Source: Cellulomonas telluris
GTDB lineage: Bacteria; Actinomycetota; Actinomycetes; Actinomycetales; Cellulomonadaceae
NCBI RefSeq assembly: GCF_004886325.1
Contig: NZ_QXFN01000002.1
Coordinates: 620,001-684,000 of the forward strand
Direction of reading: 5' to 3'
Length of the DNA stretch: 64,000 bases
A program made the position numbers and the translations under genes. Within the stretch, counting starts at the first letter, position 1; each line of letters starts with the position of its first letter. Shown piece by piece: positions 44,053 to 53,900 of the stretch. Under the pieces are notes generated by a model that was given only the letters and a program-made list of their open reading frames with translations, was not told the DNA's origin and searched no databases.

Positions 44053-44738
44053 CGGCGACGACGACGGCCCAGGCGCTGCGGGCGCAGGAGGTGACCCGCG
44101 TCTTCCGGACCGGCTCGGTCGAGGTGCACGCGCTGCGCGGGGTGAGCCTCGCGGTCGCCCCCGGTGAGCTGCTCGTGGTGCGCGGCCCGTCCGGCTCGGG
44201 CAAGACGACGCTGCTCAACGTGCTCGGCGGCCTCGACCGGCCGACCACCGGGCGCGTCCTGCTGGGCGACCGCGAGCTGTCGGCGCTGCCGGAGGACGAG
44301 GTGCTGGCGCTGCGACGCACGCGGCTGGGCTACGTCTTCCAGTCGTTCGGCCTCATCCCCGTGCTGTCCGCGGCGGAGAACGTCGAGGTGCCGCTGCGGC
44401 TGCTCGAGCTGCCCGCGGCCGAGCGCGACGAGCGGGTCCGGCGCGCCCTCGAGACCGTCGGCCTCGCGGGGCACGCCCACCAGCGGCCCGCGGAGCTCTC
44501 GGGCGGTCAGCAGCAGCGGGTGGGGATCGCGCGGGCGCTGGTCGCCGAGCCCGACGTGCTGCTCGCGGACGAGCCGACCGGGCAGCTCGACTCGCGGACC
44601 GCCGCGGTCGTGTCCGACCTCATCCGCGACCTCACGCACCGCCGGGGCGTGGCCGCCGTCGTCACGACGCACGACCAGGTGCTCATGGAGCGGGCCGACC
44701 GCGTCGTCGAGCTCGTGGACGGCGAGCTGCAGGGCTGA
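44049..44738 (+). CDS. MacB/LolD-type ABC ATPase
   Basis: The 229-residue protein is a plain nucleotide-binding subunit: Walker A GPSGSGKTT near residue 47, signature LSGGQQQRV, Walker B LLADEPTGQLD and H-loop TTHDQ. The ATG overlaps the previous stop (ATGA). It forms the natural partner of the AbrB-tailed ATPase in a heterodimer under the two giant permeases. This ends the run that began with the peptide importer; a 217-nt gap with no clear gene follows. Confidence 0.92.
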   Translation: MTATTTAQALRAQEVTRVFRTGSVEVHALRGVSLAVAPGELLVVRGPSGSGKTTLLNVLGGLDRPTTGRVLLGDRELSALPEDEVLALRRTRLGYVFQSFGLIPVLSAAENVEVPLRLLELPAAERDERVRRALETVGLAGHAHQRPAELSGGQQQRVGIARALVAEPDVLLADEPTGQLDSRTAAVVSDLIRDLTHRRGVAAVVTTHDQVLMERADRVVELVDGELQG

Positions 44739-44955
44739 CCGGCCGCGGCCGGCCACCGACGAGGGGTCGCGCGCACGCCCTCGGCCGCCGCCCGACCTGC
44801 CCCGCTCGACGCCGTCTGCGCGGTTCTGCGACGAGCCGCACGATTCGTGCCGCTCCAGGGGTTCAGCCCGCGGGTCCGCGCGCCGATGACCCGTCTGGCA
44901 TGGGATGGTCCGGACGGGTGACGGCGGCAGGGGCCGCCGCGGGCTGGGAGGACGC

Positions 44956-46902
44956 GTGGGCGACCGGGCGGGACGGCGGACGACGACGGCTGCGGCACGA
45001 CCGCGGGTGGTGACGGCCACGGCGCTGACGGCGGCGCTGCTGGGCGTGGCGGCGTGCACCGCGCAGGAGGCCGATCCGGACCGGGCGGGGAGCGTCGTCG
45101 TCGCCGTCGACGCGCCGTTCCGGTCCCTCAACGCCGCGACGGTCGAGGGACGGGCGCCCGGGAGCGTGCTCGTCCGCGGGCTCGTGCAGTCGGGGTTCGT
45201 CGCCCTCGAGCCGGACGGGTCCGTGACCGAGGACCGCTCGTTCGGGACCGTGGAGAAGGTCGCCGACGACCCGCTCACCGTCCGGTACACGATCGCCCCC
45301 ACCGCCACCTGGTCGGACGGCGTCCCGGTGACCCCCGCCGACCTGCTCCTCGAGTGGGCCGCGCGCAGCGGGCAGCTCGACGAGGTCGTCCCCGAGCTGG
45401 GCCCCGACGGACTGCCCGCGGACCCGGCCGCGCTCGACGACGTCGTCGCGTTCGCCGCCACGTCGCCCGCGCTGGCGCACGCGACCGCGCTGCCGGTCGT
45501 CGACGGGGCGACGGTCACCGTCGTCTACGACCGGCCGGTCGCCGACTGGCGGCTGGCGCTCGACGTCAACCTCCCGGCGCACGTGGTCGGGCGTCTCGCG
45601 CTCGACCCCACCGCCCGGTCGGCCACCGCGACCCCGTCGGCCACGGCGACCCCGTCGGCCACGGCGAGCCCGTCGGCCACCGCGACCCCGTCGGACGACG
45701 GGGCGGGCGAGGCCGCGCGGTGGGCGGACGCCGTGGTCGACGCCGTGCAGCAGCAGGACCGCGAGGCGCTGGTCCCCCTCTCCCGCGCGTGGCGCACGGC
45801 GGCCGCGGCGGGGGACGTCGCGGGCGACCCGACCCTCACCACGACGACGGGCCCGTACGTGCTCGACCGCGTGGGTGCCGACGGCGTCGAGGCGGTGCGC
45901 AACGAGGCGTACCGCGGCGACCGTCCCGCCCGCTACGACCGGGTCCTCATCCGCACGGACCTGGACCCGTTGGCCCAGCTCGACGCCGTCGAGGACGAGC
46001 GCGTCGACGTGGCCGCGCCCCTCGTGACCCCGGACGTGCTCGACGCCGCGCAGGACCTCGAGGACGCGGTGTCGGCCCCGGGGGGCGACGCCGTGCTGCA
46101 GCTGCTCGTGCAGCAGGGCGGCGGCGGCGCCTTCGACCCGGCGGCGCACCCCGAGGCGGCGGACCCGGCGGCGGCCGCCGCCGCGCTGCGGACCGCGTTC
46201 CTCGCGGCCGTCCCGCGCGACGACGTGGCCGACGCGGTGGCCGAGCCGTTCGGCGGGGCGGCGCAGCACCCGGACCTGGTGCCCGGCAGCGACGTGGTGG
46301 CCGCCGAGGCGGGACCCGAGGCGCCGCCGGCCCCCGTCGCCGACGCGGCGTCCGACGCCGGCGCCGCACCGGCGGGGGACGAGGCGGTGACGGTGCGGGT
46401 GCTCGCCAACACCGACGACCCGCTGCGGGCGCGGGCGGTCGAGGCGCTGGCCGCGGCCGCGCAGGGGGCCGGCTTCGCCGTGGTGCCGGCGGACGTCGAC
46501 GACCCGGTGCGGGCCCTGCGCGCCGACGCGGGAGCGTGGGACGTCGCGCTGGTGCCCGTGCCGCAGGCCGACCTGCCCGTCGCGACGTTCGCGTCCCGCT
46601 GGCGCACCGGCGGGGCGACGAACGTGACGGCGCACGCCGACGCCGCCCTCGACGCCCGCCTCGACGCGCTCGAGGCCACCGCCGACCCGGCCGCGGCCCG
46701 CGAGCTGCTGACCGGGACGTCGGAGTCGTTGCTGCGCTCCGGCGCCGTGCTGCCCCTGGTGCGCACGCCGGCGCTGACGGTCGTCGCCGACCGCGACGGC
46801 GAGGAGGACGACGGCCTGCCGGTGCTCGAGGGCGTCGGCACGCTGGCGCCCTCCCGCGCCGACCAGACCTCCTGGTGGGGCTGGGCGCGCACCGACGGCT
46901 GA
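44956..46902 (+). CDS. Family-5 binding-protein-like lipoprotein (LpqW-like) with repeat linker
   Basis: The protein has 648 residues. GTG 44956 follows GGGAGGAC and gives a lipoprotein signal with GVAAC (lipid Cys34). The mature part looks like a family-5 solute-binding protein (ATWSDGVPVTPADLLLEW, TGPYVLDRVGADGVE). No permease genes adjoin it, and typA follows, as for LpqW in mycobacteria (my recollection), where the protein has a regulatory role in mannolipid synthesis. Residues 221-245 are a Ser-Ala-Thr-Pro tandem repeat set inside the fold, and residues 405-425 are another Ala/Pro/Glu-rich insert. Transport or regulation are both possible. Confidence 0.82.
   Translation: MGDRAGRRTTTAAARPRVVTATALTAALLGVAACTAQEADPDRAGSVVVAVDAPFRSLNAATVEGRAPGSVLVRGLVQSGFVALEPDGSVTEDRSFGTVEKVADDPLTVRYTIAPTATWSDGVPVTPADLLLEWAARSGQLDEVVPELGPDGLPADPAALDDVVAFAATSPALAHATALPVVDGATVTVVYDRPVADWRLALDVNLPAHVVGRLALDPTARSATATPSATATPSATASPSATATPSDDGAGEAARWADAVVDAVQQQDREALVPLSRAWRTAAAAGDVAGDPTLTTTTGPYVLDRVGADGVEAVRNEAYRGDRPARYDRVLIRTDLDPLAQLDAVEDERVDVAAPLVTPDVLDAAQDLEDAVSAPGGDAVLQLLVQQGGGGAFDPAAHPEAADPAAAAAALRTAFLAAVPRDDVADAVAEPFGGAAQHPDLVPGSDVVAAEAGPEAPPAPVADAASDAGAAPAGDEAVTVRVLANTDDPLRARAVEALAAAAQGAGFAVVPADVDDPVRALRADAGAWDVALVPVPQADLPVATFASRWRTGGATNVTAHADAALDARLDALEATADPAAARELLTGTSESLLRSGAVLPLVRTPALTVVADRDGEEDDGLPVLEGVGTLAPSRADQTSWWGWARTDG
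45618..45689 (+). repeat. 18-bp tandem repeat, four units, in a lipoprotein gene
   Basis: Four near-identical 18-base units each encode a Ser-Ala-Thr-Ala-x-Pro hexapeptide. Units differ at one to three bases. A partial fifth unit follows. The length stays in frame, so copy number could vary without breaking the gene. Confidence 0.85.
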
Positions 46903-46959
46903 CCCCGCGGGCGGGGCCCGGGAGACGGGCGTCACCGGCCACGGGCTGGGGGCGACCGG

Positions 46960-46965
46960 TAGGAT
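46960..46965 (+). promoter_or_regulatory. -10 box of typA
   Basis: TAGGAT lies 42 bases before the typA start. It fits a promoter giving a short leader of about 35 bases, in contrast to the leaderless genes nearby. Confidence 0.5.
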
Positions 46966-47007
46966 GGGTGCGCGCCGCCGTCGGCGCCTCCCCCTCTTCC
47001 TCGTGAG

Positions 47008-48951
47008 ATGAGCACCCGCATGCCCGCAACCGGCCAGGCCGCCGCCGTGCGTTCCGACCTGCGCAACGTCGCGATCGTCGCCCACGTCGACCACGGCAAG
47101 ACCACCCTCGTCGACGCCATGCTGTGGCAGTCGGGCGCGTTCGGCGCGCACGACCACGTCGACGAGCGCGCGATGGACTCGGGCGACCTCGAGCGCGAGA
47201 AGGGCATCACGATCCTCGCGAAGAACACCGCGATCCGGTACGCCGGACCCGCGGCCGCGGCCGCCGGGCAGCCCGACGGGATCACGATCAACGTCATCGA
47301 CACCCCGGGGCACGCGGACTTCGGCGGCGAGGTCGAGCGCGGCCTGTCGATGGTCGACGGCGTCGTCCTGCTCGTCGACGCCTCCGAGGGCCCGCTGCCG
47401 CAGACGCGGTTCGTGCTGCGCAAGGCGCTCGCCGCGAAGCTGCCGGTGATCCTCGTCGTGAACAAGGTCGACCGCCCCGACGCGCGCATCGACGAGGTCG
47501 TGCACGAGGCGACCGACCTGCTCCTCGGCCTGGCGTCGGACCTGCACGAGGACGTCCCGGACCTCGACCTCGACGCGATCCTCGACGTGCCGGTCGTCTA
47601 CGCCGCCGCGAAGGTCGGCCGCGCGTCCCTCGAGCAGCCCGCCGACGGCGGCCTGCCGGACAGCCCGGACCTCGAGCCGCTGTTCGCGACGATCCTCGAG
47701 AAGATCCCGGCGCCGACGTACGACCCCGGGGCCCCGCTGCAGGCGCACGTGACCAACCTCGACGCGTCGCCGTTCCTCGGCCGCCTCGCGCTCCTGCGCA
47801 TCCACAACGGCACGCTGCGCAAGGGCCAGACCGTCGCGTGGGCCCGTCAGGACGGCACGCTGCAGAACGTCCGCATCACCGAGCTGCTGGAGACGAAGGC
47901 CCTCGAGCGCGTCCCCACGGACTCCGCGGGCCCCGGCGACATCGTCGCGGTCGCCGGCATCGAGGAGATCACGATCGGCGAGACGCTGACCGACCCGGAG
48001 GACCCGCGGCCGCTGCCGCTCATCACGGTCGACGACCCGGCCATCTCGATGACGATCGGCATCAACACGAGCCCGCTCGCCGGCAAGGGCGGCAAGGGCC
48101 ACAAGGTCACCGCCCGCCAGGTCAAGGACCGCCTCGACCGGGAGCTCATCGGCAACGTCTCGCTGCGCGTGCTGCCCACCGAGCGTCCCGACGCGTGGGA
48201 GGTGCAGGGCCGCGGCGAGCTCGCGCTGGCGATCCTCGTCGAGCAGATGCGCCGCGAGGGCTTCGAGCTGACCGTCGGCAAGCCGCAGGTCGTCACGAAG
48301 AAGGTCGACGGCCAGGTCCTCGAGCCGACCGAGCGCATGACCATCGACGTCCCCGAGGAGTACCTCGGTGCGGTCACGCAGCTGCTCGCGCAGCGCAAGG
48401 GCCGCATGGAGACCATGAGCAACCACGGCACCGGCTGGGTGCGCATGGAGTTCGTCGTCCCGGCGCGCGGGCTCATCGGCTTCCGCACGCGCTTCCTCAC
48501 CGACACCCGCGGCACGGGTATCGCGTCCTCCATCGCCGAGGGCTTCGAGCCGTGGGCCGGGCCGATCGAGACGCGCACCAACGGCTCGCTCGTCGCGGAC
48601 CGCGCGGGCGTCGCGACGCCGTTCGCCATGCTCAACCTGCAGGAGCGCGGCACGTTCTTCGTCGACCCGACCTCCGAGGTGTACGAGGGCATGGTCGTCG
48701 GCGAGAACGCGCGCAACGAGGACATGGACGTCAACATCACCAAGGAGAAGAAGCTCAACAACATCCGCTCGTCGACGGCGGAGTCGTTCGAGAACCTGGT
48801 GCCGCCGCGCAAGCTCACGCTCGAGGAGTCCCTCGAGTTCGCGCGCGAGGACGAGTGCGTCGAGGTCACGCCCGAGGTCGTCCGCATCCGCAAGGTGATC
48901 CTCGACCAGACCGAGCGGGCCCGGCAGACGGCGCGCAACAAGCGCGCGTGA
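47008..48951 (+). CDS. typA: Translational GTPase TypA/BipA
   Basis: The protein has 647 residues, the family's usual length. The GTPase domain has AHVDHGKTTL, the switch region DLEREKGITIL, DTPGHADFGGE and NKVD. EF-G-like domains and the BipA-specific C-terminus (TKEKKLNNIRSS, REDECVEVTPE) follow. TypA is a ribosome-binding GTPase acting under stress and in ribosome assembly. ATG 47008 is the first in-frame start after the promoter. Its stop overlaps mshB (GTGA). Confidence 0.97.
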   Translation: MSTRMPATGQAAAVRSDLRNVAIVAHVDHGKTTLVDAMLWQSGAFGAHDHVDERAMDSGDLEREKGITILAKNTAIRYAGPAAAAAGQPDGITINVIDTPGHADFGGEVERGLSMVDGVVLLVDASEGPLPQTRFVLRKALAAKLPVILVVNKVDRPDARIDEVVHEATDLLLGLASDLHEDVPDLDLDAILDVPVVYAAAKVGRASLEQPADGGLPDSPDLEPLFATILEKIPAPTYDPGAPLQAHVTNLDASPFLGRLALLRIHNGTLRKGQTVAWARQDGTLQNVRITELLETKALERVPTDSAGPGDIVAVAGIEEITIGETLTDPEDPRPLPLITVDDPAISMTIGINTSPLAGKGGKGHKVTARQVKDRLDRELIGNVSLRVLPTERPDAWEVQGRGELALAILVEQMRREGFELTVGKPQVVTKKVDGQVLEPTERMTIDVPEEYLGAVTQLLAQRKGRMETMSNHGTGWVRMEFVVPARGLIGFRTRFLTDTRGTGIASSIAEGFEPWAGPIETRTNGSLVADRAGVATPFAMLNLQERGTFFVDPTSEVYEGMVVGENARNEDMDVNITKEKKLNNIRSSTAESFENLVPPRKLTLEESLEFAREDECVEVTPEVVRIRKVILDQTERARQTARNKRA

Positions 48952-49904
48952 CCCCCGGCGGCCTGCTCGCCGTCCACGCCCACCCGGACGACGAGTCGCT
49001 CGCGACCGGCGCCCTGCTGGCGGCGTGGGCGGCGGCGGGCCGTCCGGTCACGGTCGTCACCGCCACCCGGGGGGAGCGCGGCGAGGTCATCGGCGACCGG
49101 TGGGCGCACCTCGAGGGCGACGGGCCGGCGCTGGCCGCGCACCGGGTGGGCGAGCTCGCCGGCGCGCTCGCGGCGCTCGGCGTGCGGGACCACGTGTTCC
49201 TCGACGAGGCCGCCGGCGGCGGCCGCCGGTTCGAGGACTCCGGCATGGCGTGGGTCGGCACGGCCCGGGCCGGTGCCGCCGACGACGTGCCCCCCGCCGC
49301 CTTCGTGCGCGTCCCCGTGCCCGAGGCCGCCGCGGCGCTCGCCCGCGTGCTGCGCCGCCGCCGGCCCGACGTGGTCGCCACGTACGAGCCGGGCGGCGGG
49401 TACGGCCACCCGGACCACGTCCGGGTGCACGAGGTCACGGCGCTCGCGGTGGACCTCGCCGCCCGGGAGCCGGACGAGTCGGAGCCCGCGCACGCCGTGC
49501 CGGTCGTGCTGTGGTCCGCCCAGGGCCGTGACGCGCTGCGGCGGGCGCAGGCGGCGCTGCGCGGGGACGCCGTCCGTGCGGCGCTCGGGCCGGACGCCGA
49601 GGGGCTGGTCCTGCCCGACCCGGAGGGGGAACCGGCGTCCGTCGCGGTGCCCGACGACGCCGTGGACGTCGTCGTGGACGTCCCCGGCGTACGCGACCGC
49701 CTGCTCGCCGCCCTGCGCGCGCACGCCACCCAGGTCCAGGCCGTCCGGGCGGTCGACGGCGAGCCCGGCCTCGTCGGCTGCTACGCCCTGAGCAACCGCC
49801 TGCTCGCGCCCGTCCTGCCCGTCGAGGCCTACCGGTACGCGCCCCGCGGCACGGCGCGGGACGGCGGCGTCGCCTGGCCGCCCGGTGTGCGGCCGGTAGC
49901 CTGA
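48948..49904 (+). CDS. mshB: Mycothiol deacetylase MshB-type PIG-L enzyme
   Basis: The 318-residue protein has the zinc motif AHPDDE (His12, Asp15) and the later GGYGHPDHVRVHE block of the PIG-L/MshB family. MshB removes acetate from N-acetylglucosaminyl-inositol in mycothiol synthesis, the thiol buffer of actinobacteria; close relatives (Mca) cleave mycothiol conjugates. Length and the neighbours typA, small membrane protein and ferredoxin favour MshB. GTG start overlaps the typA stop. Confidence 0.9.
   Translation: MTPGGLLAVHAHPDDESLATGALLAAWAAAGRPVTVVTATRGERGEVIGDRWAHLEGDGPALAAHRVGELAGALAALGVRDHVFLDEAAGGGRRFEDSGMAWVGTARAGAADDVPPAAFVRVPVPEAAAALARVLRRRRPDVVATYEPGGGYGHPDHVRVHEVTALAVDLAAREPDESEPAHAVPVVLWSAQGRDALRRAQAALRGDAVRAALGPDAEGLVLPDPEGEPASVAVPDDAVDVVVDVPGVRDRLLAALRAHATQVQAVRAVDGEPGLVGCYALSNRLLAPVLPVEAYRYAPRGTARDGGVAWPPGVRPVA
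49897..49902 (+). promoter_or_regulatory. Leaderless -10 box of the small membrane protein gene
   Basis: TAGCCT overlaps the last codons of mshB and ends 6 bases before the GTG at 49909, which predicts a leaderless transcript. Confidence 0.55.
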
Positions 49905-49908
49905 CGCC

Positions 49909-50313
49909 GTGCAGCCGCCCACCACCGCGCTCCTCGGGCGCGCCGCCGCGACGTTCGTGCTCGGGGTCGTCGTCGGGGTCCTGGGCACGGTCATGCACCG
50001 CGCCGTCCGCCCGTGGGGCCTGGTCCTGTGCGTGGTGCTCGTGCTCGTGGCGCTGCTCACCGCGCGCGCCTGGCACGGGTGGGCCACGTACGTCGGCGCG
50101 GTCGGCGGGCTGTTCCTCGCCACGACGCTGCTGGCCGGGGAGGGGCCCGGGGGCGACGTGCTCGTCCCCGGCACCGACCTGTGGGGCTGGGGGTGGATCC
50201 TCGGCGCGGCCGTCGCCGTGGTGGCCGTGGCGCTCGTCCCGCGGCGGTGGGTCCAGGACGACCCGGCCCGCACGGGCGCGGTCGCGCCACCGCCCGCCGG
50301 TCCGCTGCCGTGA
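49909..50313 (+). CDS. Small integral membrane protein (DUF6113-like)
   Basis: This 134-residue protein has four hydrophobic segments (about residues 12-30, 36-52, 58-78, 92-112) and a Pro-rich C-terminal tail. It resembles small uncharacterised actinobacterial membrane proteins found beside mshB. No catalytic residues are apparent. Function is unknown. Confidence 0.8.
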   Translation: MQPPTTALLGRAAATFVLGVVVGVLGTVMHRAVRPWGLVLCVVLVLVALLTARAWHGWATYVGAVGGLFLATTLLAGEGPGGDVLVPGTDLWGWGWILGAAVAVVAVALVPRRWVQDDPARTGAVAPPPAGPLP

Positions 50314-50822
50314 CCGGCGCCGCCCCCGTCGCCGGACCCGTCGACGAGGACGCGTTCCGGGCGGCCGTCGGGCGCCTGCCCGCGGGGGTGGCGGTGGTCA
50401 CGGTGGTGCGCCGCGGGATCGCGCACGCGACCACGGTCAACTCGGTCGTGTCGGTGTCCCTCGACCCGCCGCTCCTGCTCTTCTGCGTGCACACGGACTC
50501 GCGGCTGCGGGACGTCCTCGACGAGGCCGACGCCTGGGCGGTGAGCGTCCTCGCCGACGACCAGGGCGACGTCGCCGACTGGCTCGCGTCGCCCGGGCGG
50601 CCGGCGGTCGGCCAGCTCGACCGCGTCCCGCACACGCCGGCCACCGTCTCGGGTGCGCCCTGGATCGACGGCGCCGCGGCCTGGTTCGACTGCCGGACCG
50701 CCGCCGTGCACCCGGCCGGCGACCACGACGTCGTCGTCGGCACCGTGGTCGCGGCGGTGCAGGGGCCGGCCGCCGCCGGCGGGCTCGTCCACCTGCGCGG
50801 ACGCGTGCGCGGGGTCCGCTGA
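50310..50822 (+). CDS. Flavin reductase-like (FMN-binding split barrel) protein
   Basis: The 170-residue protein has the flavin reductase family layout: FRAAVGRLPAGVAVVTV, HATTVNSVVSVSLDPPLLLFCV and a late HDVVVGTVVA. Such enzymes reduce free FMN with NAD(P)H for a partner monooxygenase. No partner is adjacent. GTG start overlaps the stop of the membrane protein gene. Confidence 0.88.
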   Translation: MTGAAPVAGPVDEDAFRAAVGRLPAGVAVVTVVRRGIAHATTVNSVVSVSLDPPLLLFCVHTDSRLRDVLDEADAWAVSVLADDQGDVADWLASPGRPAVGQLDRVPHTPATVSGAPWIDGAAAWFDCRTAAVHPAGDHDVVVGTVVAAVQGPAAAGGLVHLRGRVRGVR

Positions 50823-50931
50823 GCGACGGGCCGCGGGCCCGTCCGGCGCCGCCGCGGTCCCGCCCGGCGCGCCGACGGGTGATCCTCGTCGCGCGCGCGC
50901 ACCGCCGCCCCGGCGAGGCGGTCCCGCATCG

Positions 50932-50937
50932 TAGACT
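50932..50937 (+). promoter_or_regulatory. -10 box of the VanW-protein gene
   Basis: TAGACT lies 44 bases before the ATG at 50982, matching the -10 type used elsewhere in the window. A GGGGG ribosome site precedes the ATG. Confidence 0.45.
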
Positions 50938-50981
50938 CGCCCGGGCGCGGTCTGCGCGCTGCAGAGCACGACGGGGGATCG

Positions 50982-53900
50982 ATGACGCACGGGACCGACC
51001 GCGGCACCACGGCCGACGGCACGACGCACGACCCGGCGGCGCCGCAGGCGCAGCCCGGTGCCGGCACCTCCGCGCCCGAGGAGGCACCGGCGGGTGCGGC
51101 CGCACCGGGGGCCGGTGAGGCGAGCGGCGTCCCGGCACCGCGCGTCCCGGCCGAGCGGCCCGCGGCGGCGGCGCCGTCCGACCCGTCGACGGACGAGCCG
51201 ACCACGGCGGACGCCGCCGGGTCCGCCGGGCCGGACGCCACCGGGCCGACCCCCGAGCCGGACGCCGAGGTCGCGCCCGACGCGGACGCCGGCGACGACG
51301 CACGAGCGGCCGTGCGGCCCGCGGTCGTGGAGCGGCCGCGCCCCCTGAGCCCGGGGCCGGCGCTGACCGCGTGGCCGTCATGGTCGGACGTCGCGGTGAC
51401 CGCGCCCTCCGCCTCCGGCACGGACGGGACCGCCGCGGACCTGGTCGACCCGCCCCGCGACGGCCAGGACGCGACGCGAGACGACCGGCCGGCCGCCCCG
51501 GTGGCCGACGGCGACACCGCCGGTGCCCCCGGTGACCGCTCCGAGCCCGGACCGGGGGACGGCGAGGACGAGCCCCGCTCGACCTCGGGCCGCACCGACG
51601 ACACGGAGCCCGCGACGACGCCCGCGCCGGTCGAGGAGTCCCTCGACCAGGCGGCGCGGCGACCGGCGCCGCTCGACCTCGGCGGCCTGTCCGCCCTCGC
51701 GATGACGGCCCTCAACGCCGCGGCCGTCGGCGTCCCGGCGCACGCGCTCACCCGGCCGGAGGGCGCGGCGGCGGCCGACGCCGCCGCAGCCGAGCCGGGG
51801 CGGACCGACGCGGAGCCGACGGAGGCCGACGCCGCCGCCGGGGGCCCGCCGGTCCCCGCCTCCCCGGAGCCGGTGGACGAGGCCGGGTCGTCCTCCGACG
51901 CCCGGGACGACGCCGAGCCCTCCGAGGCCGCCGGGTCGCGGCCGGACCCCGAGGGCGCCGGCGCGCGCGCCGACGCCACCGGGCGCCCCGAGGACGCGGA
52001 TGCCCCCGCCCGCGACGCCGCGGGCGCCCCCGCCCGCGAGGACGCGAACGCCCCCGCCCGCGAGGACGCGAACGCCCCCGCCTCCGCCCCCGCCCCCGAC
52101 GCCGCGGACGCGCCCGCCCGCGAGGACGGCGCCGACCCGGCGGCCACGGCGGCGGTGCCCGTCGTCGCGGAGACGCGCGAGCCGTCCCGGCCCACCCCGG
52201 CGGACCCGGCGGCCACGCAGGTCGTCCCGCCCGTCCGCGCGACGCGCGGGTGGCCCACGACGGACGCCGGCGCGGGCGACGGGCGCCCCGTGCCGGGAGG
52301 GCCGGTGCCGCACACCCCCGAGGCGGAGCGGGAGCCCTCGCCGCTGGACGTGTTCGAGCCGCAGGACCACCGCCGCCGGTGGCCCCGCACGCTCGCCGTC
52401 GTGGGCGGTGCGGCCGTGCTCCTCGGCGGGGCGTACGTCGGTGCCTCCTACGCGCTCGCGGACCGCGTCCCGCGCGGGGCGACGGTCGCGGGCGTCGAGA
52501 TCGGCGGCATGACGGCCGACGAGGCGCGTGCCGCGCTGACGTCGGGGCTCGAGGAGCGCACCGGCGCGCCGCTGCCCGTCGTGGCGCAGGACGCGCAGGC
52601 CGAGCTGGACCCCGCGACCGCCGGCCTGGCGTTCGACGCGGACGCGACCGTGGCGCGCCTGACGGGCGTGGACCTCGCCGAGCCGGTGCGGCTGTGGCGG
52701 CAGCTCGTCGGCGTCGACGCGCAGCCGCCGGTCACGCAGGTGGACGACGACGCGCTGGAGACCGCGCTCGGCTCGCTGTCGGAGTCGGTGCGCCTCGCGC
52801 CGGTCGACGGGACCGTCGTCTTCGCCGACGGCGCGGCGCACGCGACGGACGCGGTGGACGGCTGGGAGCTGGACCTGCCGGCGGCGGCGACGGCGATCGA
52901 GGAGGGCTGGCTGGTGGGGGAGCGTCCGCTGCCCCTGCCCACCACCGCGGTCGAGCCGGACATCACGCAGGAGGAGACCGAGCAGGCCCTCACGGAGGTG
53001 GCCCAGCGGCTGGCGTCGGCACCCGTGACGGTGCAGATCGGGGACCGGCAGGCGACGCTGGACGTCCCGACGCTGACGGCGAGCGCGAGCATGGTGCCGG
53101 TCGAGGGGCGGCTCGAGCTGCAGCTCGACGGGCAGGCGCTCACCGACGCGGTGCTCGCCCAGGTCCCGGACGTCGTCACGGCGGCGGCGGACGCGCGCTT
53201 CGAGTTCCAGGGCGACGCCCCGGTGATCGTCGGCGGCGAGCCCGGCACGACCCTCGACCCGGCGGCGCTCGCGTCGTCCGTGGCGGGCGCCGTGACGGCC
53301 GACCAGCGGGTCGCCCCGGTCGAGCTGGTGCAGTCCGACCCGGCGCAGACGCGCGCCGCGCTCGAGGCCCTCGGCGTCAAGGAGGTCGTGTCGGAGTTCT
53401 CGACCCCGCTGACGAGCGAGCCGCGCCGCACCCGGAACATCGCGACGGGCCTGGCGAACATCACGGGCACGCTCGTGCGGCCGGGGGAGACGTTCAGCCT
53501 CACGGAGGCGCTCGGCCCGGTCGACGGCGCCCACGGTTTCGTCCAGGCCGGTGCGATCGTCAACGGCGAGCACAAGGACGCGTGGGGCGGCGGGCTGTCG
53601 CAGGTGTCGACCACGGTGTTCAACGCCGCGTACTTCGCGGGCTTCGAGGACGTCGAGCACACCCCGCACAGCGAGTGGTTCCAGCGCTACCCCGAGGGGC
53701 GCGAGGCGACGATCTTCACCGGTGTGCTCGACATGAAGTGGAAGAACAACACGCCGTACGGCGCCCTGGTCCAGGGCTTCGTGGCCGACGGACGGGCGCA
53801 CGTGCGCATCTGGGGGACGAAGCACTTCACCGTCGAGACCGAGAAGAGCGGCCGGTCGGGCGTCGTGGCGCCGACCACGGTCTACTCCCAGTCGCCCACG

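Noticed and set aside
44739-44955. Possible gene in the gap before the LpqW-like gene
   Set aside because: No frame with a start and ribosome site. It holds a CCGGCCGCGGCCGG-type palindrome only; I see nothing else in it.
45618-45689. CRISPR-like repeat
   Set aside because: The units are contiguous 18-mers with no spacers and they encode an in-frame Ser-Ala-Thr-Pro linker.
44863-48426. 1187-codon minus-strand frame over the lipoprotein and typA genes
   Set aside because: It is antisense to typA, which is unmistakable. The product has no recognisable fold.
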